Source: CAWACC01 sp964390695 (lineage in GTDB: Bacteria; Chlamydiota; Chlamydiia; Chlamydiales; Parachlamydiaceae). From it: 15,909 nucleotides of DNA. The notes beneath the pieces were generated by a model that searched no databases, was not told the origin of the DNA, and saw nothing but the letters and a program-made list of their open reading frames with translations. Position numbers and translations under genes: made by a program. Where the stretch lies: contig CAYMKI010000065.1 in assembly GCA_964390695.1 (NCBI GenBank), forward strand, positions 1 to 15,909, given 5' to 3'. This document shows positions 14,163 through 15,909 of this stretch, one piece after another; within the stretch, counting starts at the first letter, position 1, and each line of letters opens with the position of its first letter.

Positions 14163-15185
14163 GTGAAAGGTATATTACTTTCTCTTATTGCTTTTTTATG
14201 CAGTATAGTACTGCCTTGTTGGTCATTTGACGGCGAGGAAAGAATGAAGTGGTTGACTCAATATGAGGAAGCTGTGAAACAGTCTAAAGATCAATCCAAA
14301 CCTTTGCTTTTGTTTTTTACAGGGACAGGATGGTGTCCGGCTTGTGCCAAGTTAGAACAAGAGGTGTTTGATACAGCCGTATTTGCTGAGTTGGCAGGTG
14401 ACAAATATGTGTTTGTCAAGCTTGACTTTCCTCAGGACAAAAGTTTGATAGACGGGCAAACCGCAGCGCAAAATAAACAGCTGCTCAAAAAATACGATGT
14501 GCGCAGTTTTCCAACGGTGATCTTGTTGGAGCCCAAAAATCAAGTACAGATAGGTATCACCGGCTATCGTCCGGGTGGACCTCGTCAATATGCTGCACAC
14601 CTAGGGAAAATGGTGAATGACTTTTCATTTTATACACAAAAAATGCAAAAGGCAACGGGGGAGCAGTTAAGCGGGTCTGAACTTAAGACCCTTTATGAAA
14701 AAGCCAGGGAACTGGATTTGCTTAACGATATTCAAACTCTGTTGAAGGTGGGCATGCAATCTGACCAAAAAAACTATTTTTTACTAGAGCGATACCGCTG
14801 GTTGGCTGAGGAAGGGTTGATCAACGAAAAAGAAGCTGCTGTTATCAAACAGCAGCTTTTGTCTACCAACTCAGGTGATCAGCAAAAAATTCAATATGAA
14901 TTAGCGGTGATTACTTTTGAAGCATATTCTCAAAACGAAGATAAATTATCCTCTGACGAGCGCGTCGCTCCTTTAGTGGCATATCGGGATAAATTTGGCG
15001 TCCAAGATAAAGACAACTTATGGCGCCTGAATATGATCATCTCTCAAGTATATTTGAACAAAGATCACTATGGAAAAGCTTTAGATTATGCGCGCTTGTC
15101 TTATCAAAATGCACCGGACAATATGAAAGCGGATATTGCTGTAGCTGTGAAATCGCTTGAGCAGGAAGCTGCCAAACTCAAATAA
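14163..15185 (+). CDS. Periplasmic DsbH-like thioredoxin-fold protein with long C-terminal extension
   Basis: A 340-residue exported redox protein. Residues 1-21 (MKGILLSLIAFLCSIVLPCWS) are a signal peptide. The thioredoxin fold spans about 28-155, with the active site G56-W-C58-P-A-C61 and the cis-proline in RSFPTVI at P118. WCPAC is not the CGPC of thioredoxin or the CPHC of DsbA. It resembles the DsbD-gamma/thioredoxin_7 type seen in the chlamydial DsbH family, which is held to keep periplasmic or cysteine-rich envelope proteins reduced. Residues 160-340 form a Lys/Glu/Gln-rich all-helical extension that looks TPR-like near the end (GKALDYARLSYQNAP), longer than I recall for DsbH. The start is GTG at 14163, chosen because AAGGAG lies at an ideal distance (14152-14157). 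It is convergent with rnpA, with nine bases between stops. Location near rnpA/rpmH fits my memory of CT780 in Chlamydia trachomatis. Confidence 0.85.
   Translation: MKGILLSLIAFLCSIVLPCWSFDGEERMKWLTQYEEAVKQSKDQSKPLLLFFTGTGWCPACAKLEQEVFDTAVFAELAGDKYVFVKLDFPQDKSLIDGQTAAQNKQLLKKYDVRSFPTVILLEPKNQVQIGITGYRPGGPRQYAAHLGKMVNDFSFYTQKMQKATGEQLSGSELKTLYEKARELDLLNDIQTLLKVGMQSDQKNYFLLERYRWLAEEGLINEKEAAVIKQQLLSTNSGDQQKIQYELAVITFEAYSQNEDKLSSDERVAPLVAYRDKFGVQDKDNLWRLNMIISQVYLNKDHYGKALDYARLSYQNAPDNMKADIAVAVKSLEQEAAKLK
14833..14860 (+). terminator. Terminator-like hairpin inside the DsbH-like coding region
   Basis: AAGCTGCTG (14833-14841) and CAGCAGCTT (14850-14858) form a perfect 9-bp stem with an eight-base loop, and the plus strand runs directly into TTTT (14857-14860). 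The T run is short, so it would be weak. It falls in the C-terminal extension, well after the redox domain. Confidence 0.3.
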
Positions 15186-15194
15186 AAATCATCC

Positions 15195-15545
15195 TTACTC
15201 ACCTGATTGTTGCGACAGGTATCGTAAAAATTCAGCTTTGATGTCCACTAAAGTGGCAAGAGAAGCTGCAGATCGAGGTTTTACGTGTATATCTAGGCCT
15301 GGTTGGAGGCTGTGCTGGCATAAGCGAAAAACTTCGCGGATTTGCCGCTTAATGCGGTTGCGAAGGTGGGATTTGCCATATCGTCGCGTCACGGTGATTC
15401 CAAGGCGGGGATAAGTATGACGATTACTTTTGACATCAAAAATAAGATAGCGGCCCACATGACGGGAATCATAATAAGCCATTCGCTGGTACTCACGGCG
15501 AGTGCGCAGGCGAACGGCTTTGCTCAATGAAAAACGAGATTTCAC
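15195..15545 (-). CDS. rnpA: Ribonuclease P protein component
   Basis: A 116-residue basic protein that binds RNase P RNA and helps process the 5' ends of tRNA precursors. The RNR signature is clear: KSHLRNRIKRQIREVFR (58-74) with R62, N63 and R64. FSLSKAVRLRTRREYQRM near the N-terminus corresponds to the usual 'LRKRREF' block, and PRLGITVTRRYGKS (46-59) to 'RVGFSVSKKVGKA'. The start is GTG at 15545, which overlaps the stop of rpmH as GTGA, so translation of the two is coupled. The rpmH-rnpA order is universal in bacteria. The gene ends nine bases from the convergent DsbH-like stop. Confidence 0.96.
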   Translation of the reverse strand: MKSRFSLSKAVRLRTRREYQRMAYYDSRHVGRYLIFDVKSNRHTYPRLGITVTRRYGKSHLRNRIKRQIREVFRLCQHSLQPGLDIHVKPRSAASLATLVDIKAEFLRYLSQQSGE

Positions 15546-15679
15546 GCTCTCGTCAATTGCTTGCGGCCTTGACGTCGGCGGCTGTTGATGATTTGGCGTC
15601 CGCTTTTGGTTTTCATTCTAGCGCGAAATCCACATGCGGATTTGCGGCAGCGTTTGCTGGGTTGGTATGTACGTTTCAC
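15542..15679 (-). CDS. rpmH: 50S ribosomal protein L34
   Basis: A 45-residue, very basic protein of the large ribosomal subunit. It begins KRTYQPSKRCRKSACGFRAR, runs through MKTKSGRQIINSRRRQGRKQ and ends LTRA, matching L34 along its whole length (KRTxQPSxxxRxxxHGFRxRMxTxxGRxxxxxRRxKGRxxL), apart from Cys in place of the usual His before GFRxR. The start codon is GTG at 15679, preceded by GAGGT about seven bases upstream; no ATG lies suitably close. The TGA stop overlaps the rnpA GTG start by four bases. The gene is too short for common length cut-offs and is easily missed. A promoter candidate lies at 15722-15750. Confidence 0.97.
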   Translation of the reverse strand: MKRTYQPSKRCRKSACGFRARMKTKSGRQIINSRRRQGRKQLTRA

Positions 15680-15721
15680 AATTTTACCTCTTTAATGAAT
15701 AACTAATACTTAAGTGAACTA

Positions 15722-15750
15722 AGAATAAAATATCTGCCTAAAAAACGCAA
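15722..15750 (-). promoter_or_regulatory. Putative promoter for rpmH-rnpA
   Basis: On the minus strand TTGCGT (complement of 15745-15750) is followed after 17 bases by TATTCT (complement of 15722-15727). The start near 15715 would leave a leader of about 36 bases with the GAGGT ribosome binding site. Confidence 0.5.
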
Positions 15751-15784
15751 GTGAAAAAACCTGAAAAAACCATTGAAAAAAAAA
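15740..15784. promoter_or_regulatory. Phased A-tracts between the divergent rpmH and rpmJ promoters
   Basis: Runs of five to nine A residues occur at about 15740-15745, 15754-15759, 15764-15769 and 15776-15784, spaced roughly 10-14 bases, two of them inside a direct repeat of TGAAAAAACC. Tracts in phase with the helix bend DNA. They lie just upstream of the rpmJ -35 box, where UP elements act in ribosomal promoters. Confidence 0.45.
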
Positions 15785-15794
15785 TCGCGATCCT

Positions 15795-15823
15795 TTAACT
15801 TTAATGTCATTGATTGATATAAG
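15795..15823 (+). promoter_or_regulatory. Putative promoter for rpmJ
   Basis: TTAACT (15795-15800) and TATAAG (15818-15823) are 17 bases apart. Transcription would begin near 15830, about 13 bases before the ATG at 15843, just leaving room for the TAGGT ribosome binding site at 15831-15835. Confidence 0.4.
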
Positions 15824-15842
15824 ATTACAGTAGGTAAATGCC

Positions 15843-15909
15843 ATGAAAGTAAAAGCGTCAGTAAAAGCCGATCCATCAAAAGGTGATGTGTTAGTTCGTC
15901 GCCGTGGTC
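15843..15909 (+). CDS. rpmJ: 50S ribosomal protein L36, N-terminal part
   Basis: Twenty-two codons are visible before the window ends. They read MKVKASVKADPSKGDVLVRR and then RG, which fits the chlamydial form of L36, where the usual 'MKVRASVKKxCxxCKxxRR' has lost its zinc-binding cysteines and carries DPSKGD instead. That cysteine-free version is a good lineage marker. L36 is a small protein of the large ribosomal subunit, about 45 residues in Chlamydia. TAGGT lies about seven bases upstream of the ATG. The gene is divergent from rpmH-rnpA, as I remember from Chlamydia, where rpsN follows. Confidence 0.93.
   Translation, partial: MKVKASVKADPSKGDVLVRRRG

Overview
The window comes from a member of the Chlamydiae, most likely an environmental ('Chlamydia-related') lineage rather than Chlamydia itself. 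The strongest evidence is the right end: a divergent rpmH-rnpA pair next to rpmJ, whose first residues (MKVKASVKADPSKGD) are typical of chlamydial L36, with a DsbH-like periplasmic thioredoxin beside it. From memory, Chlamydia trachomatis carries the same cluster, and also has glgA next to pgsA. A GH18 protein, an adaptor/TolC pair and a transposase-derived protein point to a larger-genome relative living in amoebae or arthropods. Species cannot be fixed from this sequence alone.

Layout, left to right. (1) 2-403: C-terminal end of an unrecognised protein. (2) 569-1417: alpha/beta-hydrolase (lipase/esterase) behind a good sigma70/sigma66-type promoter. (3) 1600-3687: a 695-residue protein with a long charged disordered N-terminal half and a degenerate ISAs1/H-repeat transposase fold at the C-terminus. 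The first catalytic-Asp block is missing, so it looks like a domesticated transposase. A small membrane protein (3663-3836, minus strand) overlaps its 3' end. (4) 3926-7028: a tightly coupled operon of glgA (glycogen synthase), pgsA (CDP-alcohol phosphatidyltransferase) and a PfkB sugar/nucleoside kinase, with 4-base stop/start overlaps at both junctions. (5) 7029-7268: no gene, but a GCAAAG/ACGC-rich imperfect inverted repeat ending in a T run, which may terminate the operon. (6) 9734-7269, minus strand: a TolC-like outer-membrane lipoprotein and an HlyD/RND-type adaptor, with no inner-membrane pump beside them. (7) 9856-12201: a secreted outer-membrane beta-barrel protein, then a secreted GH18 chitinase-like protein whose catalytic DxDxE motif is destroyed, so probably a chitin lectin. 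(8) 13572-12205, minus: AGCS-family sodium/amino-acid symporter. (9) 14091-13624, minus: Tsr3/DTW-like SAM-dependent aminocarboxypropyltransferase family protein. (10) 14163-15185: DsbH-like thioredoxin with a long C-terminal extension. (11) 15679-15195, minus: rpmH-rnpA. (12) 15843 to the end: rpmJ start.

How the parts fit: 7269-12201 is an envelope/secretion neighbourhood, with adaptor and TolC divergent from a beta-barrel and the pseudo-chitinase. The glgA operon joins glycogen and phospholipid metabolism, and the right end is a ribosomal housekeeping block. The two most unusual items are the exapted transposase-like protein and the catalytically dead GH18 protein. I saw no rRNA, tRNA, CRISPR array or intact insertion sequence.
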